This document shows, piece after piece, positions 8,278 through 18,365 of a stretch of DNA of 57,401 nucleotides. Both the position numbers and the translations under genes were made by a program. The notes under the pieces are model-generated. The model searched no databases, had not been told where the DNA came from, and saw nothing but the letters and a program-made list of their open reading frames with translations. Numbering within the stretch: the stretch's first letter is position 1; every line of letters begins with the position of its first letter. The stretch is taken from NCBI RefSeq assembly GCF_001434255.1, contig NZ_AZEY01000013.1, positions 1 to 57,401 of the forward strand, given 5' to 3'. This DNA comes from Lentilactobacillus diolivorans DSM 14421. GTDB taxonomy: Bacteria; Bacillota; Bacilli; Lactobacillales; Lactobacillaceae.

Positions 8278-9288
8278 TTAGAAAAGCATATTCAGAAAAT
8301 CTTCCTTTGGAATGCCGGTAAAGTACTGATTTGTGTCAATATCTTTTAAAGCATCTTCGAAATCTTGACGTTCAAAACGTAGGCCCTGTAACTTGTCGGC
8401 AAGTTCATTAACATCCTTTGGTCCAAAGAAATCACCATAGAATTTAATTTCGGAAACTTTACCATCATCAACTTGCAGACGGGCATCAATAGTACCGTTA
8501 GTGAAATGTTGACGCTTTTTAACTGTAAATTCAGGTGAATTACCATATACCCAATCCCAGTTATTGTAGTAATCATTGTAAATCTTTTCAATACCCTTTT
8601 TATCGCTATCTTTCAAGTGATATTCCTTATCTTTGATTTGAGACAAATCATCAACATGGAACAACTCCTTTAGTAACCGATCGCGAAATTCCGGGGTTGT
8701 TAAGTTTTGATACTTTGATGCTAAATATGGTTTTAGATTAGTGACACGTGAACTCACTGACTTAATTCCTTTTGACTTGATTTTGTCTTCAGGAACATCC
8801 AATGCCTTGGGAATAACTGACAAATCAACATCCAGCATTAAGGTACCATGTGAGAATGTCTTGCCACCCTTAGTGTACATTGCGTTGCCGGAGAATTTCT
8901 TACCATCAACCAAGATATCATTTCGGCCGCTAACTTCAACTGAAGTTGCCCCCATATCATGTAAAGCATCAACAATTGGCTGAACAAATGACTTGAAATC
9001 ACCAAATTCTTCACTATCACTGTCAACCACAAAACTGAAGCAAAGATTACCAAGGTCTTGATAAACGGCCCCACCACCTGAAAGTCGACGGGTCACAACA
9101 ATATTGTGCTCATCAACATATTTCTTATTAATTTCTTCAAGCGTGTTTTGATTACGACCAACGATGATGCATGGCCCTTCAATATAAAATAGAAGTAAAG
9201 GTTCATCAAAGTTAATTTCATTCATTAAATACTGTTCAGTAGCTAAATTTTGACGAATATCGTCGGACTTCATGACATAATAATACAT
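8278..9288 (-). CDS. lplA: Lipoate-protein ligase
   Basis: This 336-residue cytoplasmic ligase attaches scavenged lipoate, through lipoyl-AMP, to lysines of 2-oxoacid dehydrogenase or glycine-cleavage lipoyl domains. The LplA signature is clear: RRLSGGGAVYQD at 68-78, GRND at 121-124, KFSGNA at 131-136 (with the catalytic-type Lys) and HGTLM at 148-152; the C-terminal accessory domain follows. The start was moved seven codons in from the longest frame, to ATG 9288, because AGAGGG lies nine bases upstream of it. It stands alone, divergent from the universal stress gene, with its own terminator. No lipoylated-enzyme genes are in the window. Confidence 0.93.
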   Translation of the reverse strand: MYYYVMKSDDIRQNLATEQYLMNEINFDEPLLLFYIEGPCIIVGRNQNTLEEINKKYVDEHNIVVTRRLSGGGAVYQDLGNLCFSFVVDSDSEEFGDFKSFVQPIVDALHDMGATSVEVSGRNDILVDGKKFSGNAMYTKGGKTFSHGTLMLDVDLSVIPKALDVPEDKIKSKGIKSVSSRVTNLKPYLASKYQNLTTPEFRDRLLKELFHVDDLSQIKDKEYHLKDSDKKGIEKIYNDYYNNWDWVYGNSPEFTVKKRQHFTNGTIDARLQVDDGKVSEIKFYGDFFGPKDVNELADKLQGLRFERQDFEDALKDIDTNQYFTGIPKEDFLNMLF

Positions 9289-9389
9289 AGAAAAAATCCC
9301 TCTTTTCATTGTTTCACTAGTTTATATGGTAGCACCATAAGTAAGCGATTACAATCACAAGGAAAAAGCTTCTGCAAATTAATAATTGA

Positions 9390-9417
9390 TTACAAGCGGT
9401 GCTGAGAATGTTATAGT
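9390..9417 (+). promoter_or_regulatory. Promoter of the stress-protein/pseudouridine-synthase operon
   Basis: TTACAA (9390-9395), 16 bases, then TATAGT (9412-9417) preceded by TG-T, an extended -10 promoter. Confidence 0.55.
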
Positions 9418-9453
9418 TTAGGTAAGGAATAAAACGAATACGGGGTGGTCGAA

Positions 9454-9921
9454 ATGGAACAACAAAAATACAGTAGCATCTTAGTACCAGTTGATGGCTC
9501 AGCGGTTACGGAGCATGTGCTTAATCGAGCAATTGACTTAGCATTAGTCAACGATGCTCATCTAGATATCCTCAATATTTTGGAAGTTAATCAGTTCAAC
9601 CAAACCTATGGAAGCGCTGTAAGCGGAGATGTCGTTTTCAAATTAACTGAAAATACCGAAGATAAACTTAAAGACATGGAACAAAAAGCCAAAGACGCCG
9701 GCGTTAAGAGTGTCGATATTCATATCCGTTTTGGTAACCCGAAACCCATCATTGCACGCGAATTTCCACGTGATCACAATAATGATGTGATTGTCATTGG
9801 GTCAACTGGACTAAGCGCCGTTGAGCGACTAATTATTGGTTCGGTTACAAGCTATGTGACTCGAACAGCCAAATGCGATGTGTTAATTGTTCGATCCAAG
9901 CAGGCTAAAAAAGCAAAGTGA
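9454..9921 (+). CDS. Universal stress protein (UspA family)
   Basis: This 155-residue cytoplasmic nucleotide-binding protein begins with the typical ILVPVDGS strand (9-16). Near the C-terminus it has the ATP-binding pattern G-2x-G-9x-G-S: G116, G119, G129-S130. That places it in the ATP-binding UspFG-type subgroup. The ATG at 9454 was preferred over an in-frame GTG nine bases earlier because the latter lies inside the ribosome site GGGGTGG. It is followed by the pseudouridine synthase after five bases. The specific stress role is not readable from sequence. Confidence 0.92.
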   Translation: MEQQKYSSILVPVDGSAVTEHVLNRAIDLALVNDAHLDILNILEVNQFNQTYGSAVSGDVVFKLTENTEDKLKDMEQKAKDAGVKSVDIHIRFGNPKPIIAREFPRDHNNDVIVIGSTGLSAVERLIIGSVTSYVTRTAKCDVLIVRSKQAKKAK

Positions 9922-9926
9922 TTTAA

Positions 9927-10829
9927 ATGATCGATAAATGGATATTTAATGAAGTCGTTCCACCGGAGATGGCCGATCAGCCACTCCGCTTTTTATTACA
10001 TCAATATTGGTTAATTCCTAAACATTTGATATTTAGTTTAAGGCACAATCAACGTGTCTTAGTAAATGGCCAGTATCTGCCCGTCAATTTTCCAGTTCAT
10101 ACCGGTGATCGAATTCAAATGACCTTTTTGCCTCAGGACTTTGGACAGCCATACCCGGAAGTATTGGTGGACTCGGCTGCTACAATTGAAGTCTTATATG
10201 AAGATCGCAATCTCATTGTGATCAACAAACGTCGCGGTGACAAAACACATGCCAATCAACCTGGTGAAGTTGGCGCAACAATGAATCATTTAGCAGCTTA
10301 TTTACAAGTAGAAGATATCCCACCATACATGATTCATCGACTAGACCAAGAAACCAGTGGTGCCATCGTTTTTGCAAAAAATCCAGCAGTTGTTCCAATT
10401 CTAGTGGCTAATATTGCTAAAAAGGTGATTCAAAGAACTTATTTAGCGTGGGTTAGTGGCACAAATTTAGAATCAATCGGTAAAGTCAACTTACCAATTG
10501 GCTTGGATCCAGACGATAAGCGAAAGCGAAAAGTAAACGGGCCACACGCGGTAAACGCCGTTACCCATTACCAAGTCATTCGGGAAGAAAAAGGTTTTTC
10601 ACTACTATCAATTCAGTTAGAAACCGGCCGAACACACCAGATTCGCGTTCATATGGCTGCAATTAACCATCCAATTGTTGGTGATCCACTTTATAATCCG
10701 AATGACCAGTATGAGTATTTACTATTACATTCGTGGAAATTAGGATTGGTGATGCCGTTTACAAACCGGCTACAAACTGTGATTGCCCCAATTCCCTCAC
10801 ATTTTCTCAGATTTGAACAATTTTATTAG
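9927..10829 (+). CDS. RluA-family 23S rRNA/tRNA pseudouridine synthase
   Basis: This 300-residue enzyme isomerises specific uridines in structured RNA to pseudouridine. The catalytic motif HRLDQETSG is at 137-145, with Asp140 as nucleophile, and an S4-like N-terminal part (residues 30-70) resembles the RNA-binding region of RluD. A later RTHQIRVHM motif confirms the RluA/RluD family. It starts five bases after the Usp stop with only a weak Shine-Dalgarno, so it is likely translationally coupled to usp. Which uridine it targets cannot be said. Confidence 0.93.
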   Translation: MIDKWIFNEVVPPEMADQPLRFLLHQYWLIPKHLIFSLRHNQRVLVNGQYLPVNFPVHTGDRIQMTFLPQDFGQPYPEVLVDSAATIEVLYEDRNLIVINKRRGDKTHANQPGEVGATMNHLAAYLQVEDIPPYMIHRLDQETSGAIVFAKNPAVVPILVANIAKKVIQRTYLAWVSGTNLESIGKVNLPIGLDPDDKRKRKVNGPHAVNAVTHYQVIREEKGFSLLSIQLETGRTHQIRVHMAAINHPIVGDPLYNPNDQYEYLLLHSWKLGLVMPFTNRLQTVIAPIPSHFLRFEQFY

Positions 10830-10841
10830 AAAAATAATCTC

Positions 10842-10874
10842 AAAAGTTGAGTGAGTTAATTGCTCAACTTTTTT
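10842..10874 (+). terminator. Terminator after the pseudouridine synthase
   Basis: AAAAGTTGAG pairs with CTCAACTTTT around an 11-base loop and is followed by T residues. Confidence 0.85.
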
Positions 10875-10942
10875 CTTAAGTTTACAATGAAAGCGAGTTC
10901 ATATTTAATCGCTTTTTTATTGATACTGAAAGGAAATCTGCC

Positions 10943-12409
10943 ATGACAAATAATTTACTAGCTGCTCATTCTGCAACGGAACTATCTCAGCTTCTTCGCA
11001 ATCATCAAGTAAGCCGAAGTGAACTTGTTTCCGAATTGATTGAGACAATTAAAAATAATAATAAGCATCTTAATGCTGTTACAAGCTACTGGCCAGAGCG
11101 AGCTCAAAAAATGGCCGCCGATTTCAAAGATACCGGCCAACCCTTTGCCGGGGTGCCAATTCTGTTAAAGGGATTAGGCCAGTCCTTTAAGGGTCAGCTG
11201 GATACCGCTAGTTCAAAACTATTAAAAGATTACGTTGCACCTGAAACCAACAACTTTGTTTTAGGACTGCTTGCCGCCGGATTAATTCCGGTTGGCGAAA
11301 CAAACGCCCCTGAATTTGGGTTTAAAAACATTACCGACTCGCAATTATATGGTAACGCTCATAATCCTTGGAACGGAGATTACCAACCTGGCGGCTCATC
11401 AGGTGGTTCCGCAGCTGCGGTTGGAGATGGCTGGCTGCCAATTGCGGCTGGTAACGATGGTGGTGGTTCCATTCGAATTCCATCTTCATTTTCCGGCACC
11501 ATCGGTCTTAAACCAACTCGGGGCAGAGTCCCAACTGGTCCGGGTGAATGGCGAGGCTGGCAAGGCGCCTCAATTAACTTTGCCATTACCCGGGACATCA
11601 CAGATACTGCTAATTTATTAGATGCGCTAACAACTATCCAAATGGCTGCACCATTTCAAGTCCCGGCACCGGATAAAAAGTTTGCAGATACGTTAGACCA
11701 ATTACCACATCACCTAAAAATCGGTTATTCAACTAAATCGCCAGTTGGAACACCGGTTTCCAATGCCGCCAAACAGGCCGTCAAAGAAGCTGTAACGTTT
11801 TTGGATGAGAGTGGATTTGATGTTGAACCGGCTGATGCCCCCATTGACGGTACAAAGTTAATGCAAACATATTATCTAATGAATGCTGGGGAAACTGCGA
11901 CCATGTTCGCAAACATGGCGCTAGATGACCAGATGATTAAACAGAATGTTGAACCGTTAACTTGGGCATTAAATGTGACTGGGAAATCAGTTTTGGCCAT
12001 TCAGTATAGTCAGGCACTGAGTTTTTGGGATAATGTCAGTGCAACAATGGATGAATTTCAATCCAAATACGATCTTTACCTAACACCAACAACCGCCCAT
12101 CAAGCGCCGCGCGTCGACGATCCGTTAATTTCCAATGAGGATCTACAAAAGTTGAAACATATCGAAACATTCTCACCCAAAGAACAGCAACAACTTATTT
12201 GGGATCAATGGCTCCCTGCCCTGACGCTTTCACCATTTACCCAACTGGCAAACATAAGTGGTCAACCTGCGATTAGCTTACCAACTCATGTTGGCGAAAA
12301 CGGGTTGCCAATGGGAATTCAATTTATGGCAAAGAAGGGGCGCGAAGATTTGCTGCTCCAAATCGGTAAGTATTTTGAAGATGATAAATGGTTTAAAATC
12401 TTACCCTAA
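10943..12409 (+). CDS. Amidase (amidase-signature family)
   Basis: This 488-residue hydrolase of the AS family cleaves carboxylic-acid amides. The Ser-cisSer-Lys triad is visible: Lys76 in PILLKG, Ser152 in GGSSGGSAAA and Ser176 in GNDGGGSIRIP. The motif is intact and length is normal. It is not GatA in context, since gatC and gatB are absent and the gene stands alone, so a free amidase acting on small amides or amidated peptides is more likely. GAAAGGAAATCTGCC precedes the ATG. It is convergent with phosphoketolase, sharing a symmetric terminator. Confidence 0.88.
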   Translation: MTNNLLAAHSATELSQLLRNHQVSRSELVSELIETIKNNNKHLNAVTSYWPERAQKMAADFKDTGQPFAGVPILLKGLGQSFKGQLDTASSKLLKDYVAPETNNFVLGLLAAGLIPVGETNAPEFGFKNITDSQLYGNAHNPWNGDYQPGGSSGGSAAAVGDGWLPIAAGNDGGGSIRIPSSFSGTIGLKPTRGRVPTGPGEWRGWQGASINFAITRDITDTANLLDALTTIQMAAPFQVPAPDKKFADTLDQLPHHLKIGYSTKSPVGTPVSNAAKQAVKEAVTFLDESGFDVEPADAPIDGTKLMQTYYLMNAGETATMFANMALDDQMIKQNVEPLTWALNVTGKSVLAIQYSQALSFWDNVSATMDEFQSKYDLYLTPTTAHQAPRVDDPLISNEDLQKLKHIETFSPKEQQQLIWDQWLPALTLSPFTQLANISGQPAISLPTHVGENGLPMGIQFMAKKGREDLLLQIGKYFEDDKWFKILP

Positions 12410-12478
12410 TCCAAAATAACTAAATGTTAGAAAATCAGCCCTATGACCAATATTTCCACAGATTTTATTTTGCAGCTA

Positions 12479-12517
12479 AAAAGGCACTCAAATCCAATTT
12501 GGATTTGAGTGCCTTTT
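12479..12517. terminator. Bidirectional terminator between amidase and phosphoketolase
   Basis: A near-perfect palindrome with arms AAAAGGCACTCAAATCC and GGATTTGAGTGCCTTTT serves both converging genes. Confidence 0.9.
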
Positions 12518-12550
12518 AAGTTTTAGTAATTAATTATTGATTCAATTAGA

Positions 12551-14941
12551 TTACTTGTTGAGACCAGTCCAGTTCCAACTAACAACTTCTGGAAGGTCAG
12601 TACCAACTTCACGGATGTAAGCATTATGCTTATCAACTGTGTCGTTCATACGTTGAATGAAGTAGCTACCCTTTACAGAGTATGCTGGAATATCTTGAAC
12701 GGCTTCTTTAGCAAGATCGAAACGATCCAACTGGTTCAAGACACGCATGTCAAATGGTGTGGTAATATCACCGTTTTCACGATAACCATGAACATGAAGG
12801 TTATGGTTGTGACGATCAAAGAAGATATCCTTGATAAGATCTTCGAAACCATGGAATGCGAAGATAACAGGCTTGTCAGTTGTGAACAAGTTGTCAAATT
12901 CTTCATCGCTAATACCACGAGGGTCAATCTTAGGTGAACGAAGCTTCAATAAGTCAACAACGTTAATGAAACGAATCTTCATTTCTGGGAATTCTTTGTT
13001 CAAGATGTCAATAGCAGCTAATGCTTCCAAGTTAGGTTCGCTACCAGCAGCAGCAAAGACAACATCAGGTTCTTGACCTTGATCAGTTGAAGCCCAGTCA
13101 ATGTATCCGAGACCGTTCTTAACCAAGTTTTGTGCTTCATCCATTGAGTACCACTGACGACGTGGGTGCTTTGAAGTTACGATCAAGTTAATCTTTTCGT
13201 AAGTTCTGAATGCAACATCACCAACAGCTAATAATTCGTTAGCATCAGCTGGGAGATATTCACGGATAAATTCAGGCTTCTTTTCAGCTAAATGAGTTAA
13301 CATACCTGGATCTTGGTGGGTATAACCATTATGATCTTGCTGGAATACTGTTGAAGTATCAACAAAGTTCAATGATGGGTATTCTTTTCTCCATGATTGT
13401 TCTGAAGCCTTACGTAACCACTTGAAGTGTTGAGTTAACATTGAGTCGACTACTCGACCAAATGATTCGTAAGTTGCGAAGAAGCCATGACGACCAGTTA
13501 ATACGTAGCCTTCAAGCCAGCCTTCTGCTTGATGTTCTGAAAGTTGTGAATCAATCACACGACCATGATTTGAAAGATTTTCATCAAATGGTTCGTGAAT
13601 GTCTTCCATCCATTGACGCTTCTCATCGTCAAGTAAACTGTAAAGACGGTTTGACTTAGTTTCATCAGGACCAAAGCCACGGAAACTAGTTGGGTTCAAC
13701 TTAGCAACAGCGTCCAACCACTTGGACCATTCGATCATATCTTGTCGCTGATCATTTCCACGTTTGTCAAATTTAACTTCAAAATCACGAACATTAGGGA
13801 ACTTCAATGGTTCTGGCTTGATACCACCGTTGGTAATTGGATTAACTGACATTCGTTGGTCGCCCTTAGGAGCAAGTTCACGAAGTTCAGGCTTCAAAGT
13901 ACCATTTTCATCAAATAGATCTTCTGGCTTGTATGACTTCAACCAGTCAACAAGCAAATCTTTATGTTCCATTGAACCTGCAGCAACAGGAATTGGAACT
14001 TGATGGGCACGGAATGAACCTTCGATAGGGTTACCATCAAGGTCCTTCTTAGGACCAGTCCAGCCCTTAGGTGAACGGAAGATGATCATAGGCCAGTTAG
14101 GTAGTTTAACACTATCTGGCGTTTCATTCTCACGAGCATTCTTTTGAATAGACTTGATTTCTTCGATAACGTGATCCAAAGTCTTAGCGAATTTCTCTTG
14201 AACTTCCATATGGTCAGTATCAGGAGTTGCTTCAACAAAGTATGGATCCCAGCCCATTCCCTTAAAGTAACTAGTTAAGTCTTCGTCACTCATCCGTGAA
14301 AGGATAGTTGGGTTAGAAATCTTGAAACCATTCATGTTAATAATAGGAAGAACAGCACCGTCAGTAATTGGGTTGATGAACTTGTCTGAGAACCATGATG
14401 CGGCTAAAGGACCAGTTTCTGATTCACCATCACCAATTTCAACAGCAGCGATTACATCTGGGTTGTCCAAGATAGCACCGGTACCATGTGAAAGTGAGTA
14501 TCCAAGCTCGCCACCTTCATGGATTGAACCTGGTGTTTCTGGTGCGGCATGTGAAGCAACTCCACCTGGGAATGAGAATTGCTTGAATAATTTCTTCATA
14601 CCTTCTTCGTCTTGCGAGATATTTGGGTAAATATCTGAATAACTACCGTCAAGGTATGAGTTAGAAACCATCACTTGGCCACCGTGACCTGAACCTTCAA
14701 TATAGAACATGTTCAAATCGTATTTGTTAATAACACGGTTCAATTGTGCATAAATGAAGTTTTGGGATACGATAGTTCCCCAGTGACCGATTGGCTTGAT
14801 CTTAACATCATCAGACTTAAGTGGTCGCTTAAGCAATGGGTTATCACGTAAAAATAACTGACCTACTGAAAGGTAGTTAGCAGCGTCCCAGTACTTATCA
14901 ACAAGTTCCAAATATTCTTTGGAATCGTAATCTACTGTCAT
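12551..14941 (-). CDS. xfp: Phosphoketolase (xylulose-5-P/fructose-6-P)
   Basis: This 796-residue thiamine-diphosphate enzyme is the key enzyme of heterolactic fermentation. It splits xylulose-5-phosphate plus phosphate into acetyl-phosphate and glyceraldehyde-3-phosphate. The TPP motif GDGESETG is at 170-177, with a substrate/cofactor His in GHWG (52-55) and GHGG (86-89); the length is typical for the family. AAGGAG lies nine bases upstream of the ATG. It is monocistronic. Together with zwf, gnd and adhE in this window it completes the hexose-to-ethanol route, though the genes are scattered, not in one operon. Codon use looks strongly biased, as expected for a very abundant enzyme. Confidence 0.97.
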   Translation of the reverse strand: MTVDYDSKEYLELVDKYWDAANYLSVGQLFLRDNPLLKRPLKSDDVKIKPIGHWGTIVSQNFIYAQLNRVINKYDLNMFYIEGSGHGGQVMVSNSYLDGSYSDIYPNISQDEEGMKKLFKQFSFPGGVASHAAPETPGSIHEGGELGYSLSHGTGAILDNPDVIAAVEIGDGESETGPLAASWFSDKFINPITDGAVLPIINMNGFKISNPTILSRMSDEDLTSYFKGMGWDPYFVEATPDTDHMEVQEKFAKTLDHVIEEIKSIQKNARENETPDSVKLPNWPMIIFRSPKGWTGPKKDLDGNPIEGSFRAHQVPIPVAAGSMEHKDLLVDWLKSYKPEDLFDENGTLKPELRELAPKGDQRMSVNPITNGGIKPEPLKFPNVRDFEVKFDKRGNDQRQDMIEWSKWLDAVAKLNPTSFRGFGPDETKSNRLYSLLDDEKRQWMEDIHEPFDENLSNHGRVIDSQLSEHQAEGWLEGYVLTGRHGFFATYESFGRVVDSMLTQHFKWLRKASEQSWRKEYPSLNFVDTSTVFQQDHNGYTHQDPGMLTHLAEKKPEFIREYLPADANELLAVGDVAFRTYEKINLIVTSKHPRRQWYSMDEAQNLVKNGLGYIDWASTDQGQEPDVVFAAAGSEPNLEALAAIDILNKEFPEMKIRFINVVDLLKLRSPKIDPRGISDEEFDNLFTTDKPVIFAFHGFEDLIKDIFFDRHNHNLHVHGYRENGDITTPFDMRVLNQLDRFDLAKEAVQDIPAYSVKGSYFIQRMNDTVDKHNAYIREVGTDLPEVVSWNWTGLNK

Positions 14942-15182
14942 TAATTAACACTCCTTCTTCGATTTAACAACAAAGCTACTTGTATAGAATGTTCGTAAAG
15001 TTCACCAATTAATCCTTGATCAATTTACATGATTAATACTAAACCATATTTTCCAAAAGTCAACCTTTTTGCAAATTGATACGGTCCAATTATTTAACCT
15101 TGAGAAATCCTATACATTACTGCCATTATGAACGCTATAAATTCGATAGTCCACCAAAAGTTCTTAAATGTAATAAAAAATT

Positions 15183-16613
15183 TTAGGACTCTTTTTGCTG
15201 ATTATTTTTTTGCTTAAAAATCACTCCCAGTTGAATGATAAAAAATAATGATAAGACAACTGCCGTGACCAAAAAGACAAATTGCATCCCCGAAATAAAT
15301 GCCGTCGGCTGCTGAAACGGATAATTTTTAGTGGTTTCACCTAATGCCCGATCGATTCCCAAAAACAATAAAATATTCGCAAAAATTGAGCCAATTGTCA
15401 TCCCGGTATTTCTGGACAACCCCAAAAGACCACTTGCCACTCCCAATTGATTTTTACTTACCGAATTCATAATAAGAACATTTGTCGGTGCCTGAAACAA
15501 TCCATTTCCCAGTCCGACAAATCCCAGCCAAAGACATAGTAGAATCAGTGAAGTTGCGTGATGCACACTTGCCAATCCAAATTGGCTGACGACCATCAAG
15601 GCCAAAGCCACCAAGACAATAAAATGCGCACCCAATTTGTCACTTAGTAAACCGGCGATCGGTGACACGACAATTTGAATAATCGGGAAACTTATTAAAA
15701 TAAAACCGGTTATATTCGTCGGTAATTTTCGATTTTGTTCAAGGTAGATTGGCTCAATAATATTAACAATAAAACTAATGCCGTAAACCAAAACGGTTGC
15801 CATTAAATTCATCGTCAAATCACTTTTGGCAAACAATTTAAAATTTACTGCCGGATTGACAACCCGTTTCTCAATCCAGATAAACCCGATCAGCGCGATA
15901 ATAAAGACAACAGTCAGGCCAATAAATGGCATGGTTAAAAATCCGGCTTCCTGGCCGATTATTAACGCTAAAAAGAACGAGCCCATCATGACAATCAAGA
16001 CCAATAGTCCCCATACATCGACCTTGGCTTTTTGAAAATGAACATCTTTTGGGAGAACAAACTTTCCCAATAAAATAGCCGCCAGACCAATTGGAACGTT
16101 AACCCAAAAAATATAATGCCATGGTAAATAAGTCAGAATCAAACCACCGATTCCCGGTCCGGCGATTGCTCCAAGTGCCACCACAGAGCCAAAACTACCA
16201 AGGGCTAATCCCCGTTGTTTCTTAGAAAACGTTTCGGTAATGATCCCGGCGTTGGTACTTAAAGTCATACTGGCACCAATTGCCTGAATTGCCCGCATAA
16301 GTAAAACCCAAGCGAAGCCAAAATTTATCCCGCATAATAGTGAACTAATGGTAAATACAACCGTGCCGATTTTAAAAACATTGATTTTACCGAAAAGATC
16401 GCCCAATTTTCCAAATGGAAGCAACAACATGCAGGTCACAACCAAGTAACTTGAAGCGACCCAAGTAATTTGAGCGATTGGAACGTTAAGATCACGAGAC
16501 ATAACGGGTAAAGCAATATTAACAATACTGCTGGTTAAAGTTGACATAAACGAGAGCAGCACAATCGCTGAAAAGATTCCCCATCGATTCTTCATGTCAC
16601 CATCTTCTTCCAC
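15183..16613 (-). CDS. MFS drug-efflux transporter, DHA2 type (14 TM)
   Basis: This 476-residue membrane protein of the major facilitator superfamily has 14 predicted helices. Family motifs include LPFGKLGDLFGK after TM2 and GPGIGG (motif C) near residue 152, typical of proton-driven multidrug exporters such as QacA/EmrB. The GTG at 16613 is preceded by AGGAAGG about ten bases upstream; an ATG at 16595 is the alternative and would remove six residues. The substrate is unknown. It lies downstream of the GntR regulator on the same strand, separated by a repeat element, so control by that regulator is only possible. Confidence 0.87.
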   Translation of the reverse strand: MEEDGDMKNRWGIFSAIVLLSFMSTLTSSIVNIALPVMSRDLNVPIAQITWVASSYLVVTCMLLLPFGKLGDLFGKINVFKIGTVVFTISSLLCGINFGFAWVLLMRAIQAIGASMTLSTNAGIITETFSKKQRGLALGSFGSVVALGAIAGPGIGGLILTYLPWHYIFWVNVPIGLAAILLGKFVLPKDVHFQKAKVDVWGLLVLIVMMGSFFLALIIGQEAGFLTMPFIGLTVVFIIALIGFIWIEKRVVNPAVNFKLFAKSDLTMNLMATVLVYGISFIVNIIEPIYLEQNRKLPTNITGFILISFPIIQIVVSPIAGLLSDKLGAHFIVLVALALMVVSQFGLASVHHATSLILLCLWLGFVGLGNGLFQAPTNVLIMNSVSKNQLGVASGLLGLSRNTGMTIGSIFANILLFLGIDRALGETTKNYPFQQPTAFISGMQFVFLVTAVVLSLFFIIQLGVIFKQKNNQQKES

Positions 16614-16754
16614 GTAACATTTTCCTTCCTAATAGAAAAATGAATTCTATAACTCTAGGATAAATCCTTTTGAGTAAAAAAAGGTTGTAAACGCTGTTGA
16701 TTGTAAATTAGATTGGCCAGCGTTTCTAAACCATTATTGCAAAAGTACAAAATG

Positions 16755-16982
16755 GGAGAGTGGGACGAAAGCCGGCAATAATCGTGATGATGCCAAGAGA
16801 GCGGCTGTGACAATAGTCCAAATTTATATTATGGCGTTTTAACTTCAAAGTGAAAATCCCGTAAATCAGTTCACAAAAACGCTGATTTTACGGGATTTTT
16901 TTAAAACTATTTTATCGACTTATGTCCCAGCCACTCAGTTAATTCAAACATGATTATTACCGGGCAAAAACGTGAGACAATA
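16755..16982. repeat. Palindromic intergenic repeat with inverted ends
   Basis: The left end (GCCGGCAATAATCGTGATG) and right end (CATGATTATTACCGGGC) are imperfect inverses. Inside, GCGGCTGTGACAATAGTC and GACTTATGTCCCAGCCAC pair, enclosing a hairpin at 16855-16897 (AAATCCCGTAAATCAG paired with CTGATTTTACGGGATTT). The same outer flanks occur at 85-417. The layout resembles a short non-autonomous element; no transposase or clear target duplication is visible. Confidence 0.65.
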
Positions 16983-16996
16983 TTGAATTCAAATCA

Positions 16997-17728
16997 TTAT
17001 TGGTTTTCATCAAGGTCCACAAAGGTATTGTAATTGAGGTATTGATAATGAATCCGCATATTGGATACCTCAAACGGTGTCCCATCATCTAAAAAGAAAA
17101 TGCCTTCCATGACCCCTACCGGCTCGACGGGTTTTAATCCCAGCAGCTTTTGGTCCTCATTAGTTGACGGATTGGCAGTAATTGTCATGAACGACTTGGT
17201 AACTGACTTTCCCTTTGCATCTTCAATATAATTGAAAATTGAACCAGTCACAATTTCTTGATTAAGCTCGGGCGCAACCCGAATCGGAATATAACCCATT
17301 TCAATCATAAACGGTTTATTTTCAAATGAACGTAACCGCTTAATCCGATAAACAAATTCACCGGGATCCAAAAAAAGTTCTGTTTGAAGTTCTTTGGTGG
17401 CTGGAATCACATCAAAATCCAACAACTTAATCTGTGGCGTCTTTCCGTCACTCTTAAAGCTGTCAGTAACCCCCAAATTTGAGCCTTCGTATTGAAAAAT
17501 TGTTTGATTTTTTTGATATAGCGGGTTGATGAACGTTCCCGATCCCCGTTTTTTAAAAATAATGCCCTGGTTCGCCAAGACATTTAGCGCCCGTTTGATT
17601 GAACTACGACTAACACCATATGAGTCACTAAGACTACGCTCATCGGGTAGCTTTTTAGATTCAAACTCGTTGTCTTGAATCCGGTCCTTCAAGTCTTTAA
17701 TGATGTTACGATAAACTAAATCCGTCAT
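16997..17728 (-). CDS. GntR-family regulator with UTRA ligand domain
   Basis: This 243-residue transcription regulator of the HutC subfamily has an N-terminal winged helix-turn-helix (about 5-70, including LPDERSLSDSYGVSRSSIKR) and a C-terminal UTRA effector domain (about 90-235). Such proteins usually repress sugar- or amino-acid-uptake genes and respond to a phosphorylated sugar or similar ligand. AAGGAG precedes the ATG. It is divergent from ybaK and lies upstream of the DHA2 pump; no sugar operon is adjacent, so its targets are probably elsewhere or itself. Confidence 0.92.
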   Translation of the reverse strand: MTDLVYRNIIKDLKDRIQDNEFESKKLPDERSLSDSYGVSRSSIKRALNVLANQGIIFKKRGSGTFINPLYQKNQTIFQYEGSNLGVTDSFKSDGKTPQIKLLDFDVIPATKELQTELFLDPGEFVYRIKRLRSFENKPFMIEMGYIPIRVAPELNQEIVTGSIFNYIEDAKGKSVTKSFMTITANPSTNEDQKLLGLKPVEPVGVMEGIFFLDDGTPFEVSNMRIHYQYLNYNTFVDLDENQ

Positions 17729-17861
17729 GCCCGCTCCTTAATTAAATCGTCCATTTGCAAAAAGATGCATTATTAACAATAAAGTATAACAGATATTTCC
17801 GCCCGATTCAGACAGAAATGTTTGAGCCATTGTGATAAAATGTCCGTGAGGTGTGGTAAAT

Positions 17862-18365
17862 ATGGCAAAAAAGAAACATAAAAAAGTTCATAAAACATTA
17901 GTTGAACAGATTCTGGACAAGCACAACATCCCATTCGAACAGATGACTTTTCCGACCCATCAAGAGGGTGATGTCGCACAAATTAGCGTTGATCACGTTG
18001 ATACTGACGAACACAAAATCTTTAAAACGTTGGTCTTAACTGGTAAAACTACCGGTCCCGTTGTTGGAGTGCTTCCCGTTGACGAACATCTTGACGAAAA
18101 GAAGCTGGCAAAAGCGTCCGGTAATAAAAAAGTCACGATGGTTCCATTAAAAGATCTCCTTAAGACAACCGGCTATGAACATGGCGCAAACACGCCAGTT
18201 GGGATTTACGAAAAGTTCAAATATCCCATTTATATTGATCAGGAAGCCCAGGATATGGGCACCATGATTGTTTCATCCGGTCAAATTGGGCGTTCTGTGA
18301 AAGTTGACTCCCAACAACTGGCTGATTTGGTTCACGGAAAATTCACTGACTTAAAGGAAAAATAA
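17862..18365 (+). CDS. ybaK: Cys-tRNA(Pro) deacylase-like protein (YbaK/EbsC)
   Basis: This 167-residue trans-editing protein has the YbaK/ProX fold and hydrolyses mischarged Cys-tRNA(Pro). Visible family features are the conserved Lys in KIFKTLVL, GPVVGVLPVDEHL and the ASGNKKV stretch. A basic N-terminus (AKKKHKKVHK) may help bind tRNA. The ATG at 17862 is preferred to a GTG nine bases earlier because GAGGTG sits correctly upstream of it. Its stop codon overlaps the start of the next gene (TAATG), which implies coupled translation with a HELSH-containing membrane protein, an unexplained pairing. Confidence 0.9.
   Translation: MAKKKHKKVHKTLVEQILDKHNIPFEQMTFPTHQEGDVAQISVDHVDTDEHKIFKTLVLTGKTTGPVVGVLPVDEHLDEKKLAKASGNKKVTMVPLKDLLKTTGYEHGANTPVGIYEKFKYPIYIDQEAQDMGTMIVSSGQIGRSVKVDSQQLADLVHGKFTDLKEK

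Noticed and set aside
12551-14941. Several plus-strand frames opposite phosphoketolase and similar frames opposite adhE, gnd and others
   Set aside because: They are complementary-strand shadows of highly biased genes and have no ribosome sites or family features.
16595-16625. Tiny upstream frame (MLRGRRW) before the DHA2 transporter
   Set aside because: An ATG follows the ribosome site too closely and the frame has only seven codons; more likely the ribosome site serves the GTG start at 16613.
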